Origin: Symsagittifera roscoffensis
Taxonomy: Eukaryota > Xenacoelomorpha > Acoela > Convolutidae
NCBI RefSeq assembly: GCF_963678635.1
Contig: NW_026970824.1
Coordinates: forward strand, 46,001 to 110,000
Direction of reading: 5' to 3'
Length of the DNA stretch: 64,000 bases
In this document: positions 62,701 through 64,000 of the stretch, one piece after another
Layout: each line of letters begins with the position of its first letter
Numbering within the stretch: position 1 is the first letter of the stretch
Notes under the pieces: generated by a model
The model's input: only the letters and a program-made list of their open reading frames with translations
What the model was told of the DNA's origin: nothing
Databases searched by the model: none
Position numbers and translations under genes: made by a program

Positions 62701-64000
62701 TCCTTAACAGAACAGGATATTGAGCGAGGAAACAAGAAGAGAGAAATGGATGATATGCGACGAGAATACATTAAAGAGAAAGGATACAAAGTGGAAGAAA
62801 TGTGGGAGTGTGACTGGTGGGAAAGTTTCAAAACCGATGAAAAGATCAAAAATCACGTCAGAACCCACTTTCCCTATAAAAGACCTCTTTCTACAGACTC
62901 ACTTCTAGCAAAAATAAAAGATGGATCTCTTTTTGGCTACGTTCAGTGCGACTTAGTTGTTCCAGATGAACTGAAATCAAAATTTGCGAATTTTCCTCCA
63001 ATTTTCAAAAACACTGAGGTTGGAAGAAACGATATTGGTGACTATATGAAGAAGTATGCTATTGAAAATGAAATGTTGAAACATCCACAGAGAATGCTTA
63101 TATCTAGCTTCAAGATAGAAAATGGAACAGTTATAACTCCTCTCTTCAACTTTTATTTGGAATTTGGTTTGCAATGCACCAAAATTTATCGTTTTGTTGA
63201 ATATTCTCCTCGGAAATGCTTTAATAATTTCGTTCGGTCAGTGGTTGATGCAAGAAGAGAAGGAGATGAAAACCCTCTATCAGGAGTTGTAGCAGAAACA
63301 ATGAAGCTCTTGGGCAATTCCTCCTATGGATATCAGATCATGGACAGATCCAGGCATACAATCACGAAGTATCTGAACGATGAAAAAACTCACAAGGCAA
63401 TCAATGAACCACTGTTGAAGAGACTTAACACAGTTGAGAAGGACTTATATGAGGTGGAGTTATTGAAGTCAACCATTGAGCATAGAGAACCAATCATCGT
63501 TGGTTTTTTTATACTTCAGTATGCAAAGCTGAGAATGTTGGAACTCTACTACAACTTCTTTGACAAGTTCTGTGATGTAAATAAATTTGAAGAGTTGGAG
63601 ATGGACACAGACTCACTTTACTTGGCACTTGCAGAAGAAAATTTGTACGATTGCATACAACCAGATAAGAGAGCTGCTTGTGAAAAAATAAGAGAGAGTG
63701 ATTGCAGAGATTCCTTCAAGGCGGATGCAAAATCGAATTTCTTTCCTCGAACCTGTTGTAGTATCCATAAAAAACATGATAAGCGGGAGCCGGGACTTTT
63801 CAAAGAAGAATTTAGGTGCACAGAAATGCTCTGTTTATGTAGTAAGACATATTGCTGCTATGACAACAAGTCAGGCAAATTCAAATTTAGCAGCAAAGGA
63901 TTGAATAAGCGGGTTCTAGAAGACTCTGGAGATGGACCTTTAGCAAAGTATAGGAGAGTGCTTGATGAAGCAATTAATCTTACATCTACTAACAGAGGAT
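59788..64000 (+). pseudogene. POLB: Protein-primed DNA polymerase B, 3' end outside the window, two nonsense codons
   Basis: One frame runs from ATG 59,788 to the window end (~1,404 codons), broken only by TAA at 60,022 and 61,597. In order: three C2H2-like zinc fingers (~8-92, the third split by the first stop); an OTU-like segment with Cys289 (CLFRAL) and His381 (FNNHIIHT); a CPSCDSFF finger; exo I AVFDFES (Asp461); exo II GFNSGRYD (from 608, right after the second stop); motif A GIDASQLYPYSM (~872); a CDHC...C finger and GYKVEEMWECDW; motif B KLLGNSSYG (~1,173); motif C MDTDS (~1,272); and a Cys-rich KFSSKGLN tail. This is the replicative enzyme of Polintons. The OTU call is tentative. Confidence 0.95.

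Larger units (their letters stand above)
42342..64000. mobile_element. Polinton/Maverick copy 3, most complete, extends past the window
   Basis: It contains the left terminal region, the whole minus-strand capsid/packaging block, a divergent promoter, and the right part with PolB on the plus strand. A 5,456-bp segment from mid-ATPase to the 195-aa gene is present twice in tandem. The right end of the element lies beyond 64,000. Confidence 0.95.

Noticed and set aside
20506-64000. Integrated adenovirus or other exogenous virus instead of a Polinton
   Set aside because: The integrase, protein-primed PolB with zinc fingers, and the MCP, penton, ATPase and protease set are the Polinton combination.

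Overview
The window is AT-rich, non-bacterial DNA. It has spliceosomal introns of about 70 bp with GTAAGT/GTGAGT donors and pyrimidine-AG acceptors, TATA, CCAAT, CRE and heat-shock-like promoter elements, large simple-repeat arrays, and remains of a Maverick/Polinton, a virus-like self-synthesising DNA transposon. An invertebrate with an AT-rich genome (for example a cnidarian or flatworm) fits best, but no host gene is present to fix the species. The standard code applies, since several genes end at TAA.

Layout. 1-11,690: a giant inverted-repeat (fold-back) element cut by the left edge, with central hairpins, ~325-bp internal tandem repeats and a ~3.4-kb internal direct duplication; no credible gene. 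11,691-15,354: degenerate TGTATG repeat, featureless AT-rich DNA and a small inverted repeat. 15,355-19,920: a degenerate TTGA/TGAT array with a ~525-bp higher-order period. From 19,921: three head-to-tail units, each starting at the same array/element junction. Unit 1 (19,921-28,280) and unit 2 (30,561-40,060) are left halves of a Polinton that end at the same palindrome and run into TTGA array. Unit 3 (42,342 to beyond 64,000) has the left half plus the right half, with an internal 5,456-bp tandem duplication (47.96-53.41 and 53.41-58.87 kb).

Polinton gene set. On the minus strand, from the divergent promoter leftwards: a ~191-aa two-exon protein and a 142-aa protein (both with a PC4-like ssDNA-binding pattern), a 134-aa protein with a hydrophobic C-terminus, an RNase H-fold (DEDD-type) exonuclease, an 87-aa two-TM protein, the packaging ATPase, a 136-aa conserved protein, the DDE integrase, the penton (minor capsid), a basic pX/pVI-like virion protein, the major capsid protein, a Cys-rich membrane protein and the adenain-like maturation protease. 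To the right: a plus-strand gene, a minus-strand acidic-tailed 166-aa protein (PC4-like pattern), a 52-aa two-TM protein, a 195-aa protein, and on the plus strand protein-primed DNA polymerase B, which runs off the window. Neighbouring genes overlap by 1-47 nt through ATGA, TGATG, ATGTTTAG and ATGGATAA junctions, a virus-like compact layout.

State of the element. Shared lesions (MCP frameshift and C-terminal deletion, pX-like frameshift, integrase TAA) occur in every copy that retains the site, so the ancestor was already defective before the locus was amplified with its TTGA arrays. Private lesions include a Walker A Lys-to-Ile change (copy 1), a catalytic His-to-Arg change in the protease (copy 3), an ATPase nonsense codon (copy 2) and two nonsense codons in PolB. 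Because the penton, exonuclease, 134-aa and 142-aa frames stay open in several copies, the amplification looks recent. Identity, order and repeat copy number were read by eye; assembly error cannot be excluded in the repeat-rich joins.
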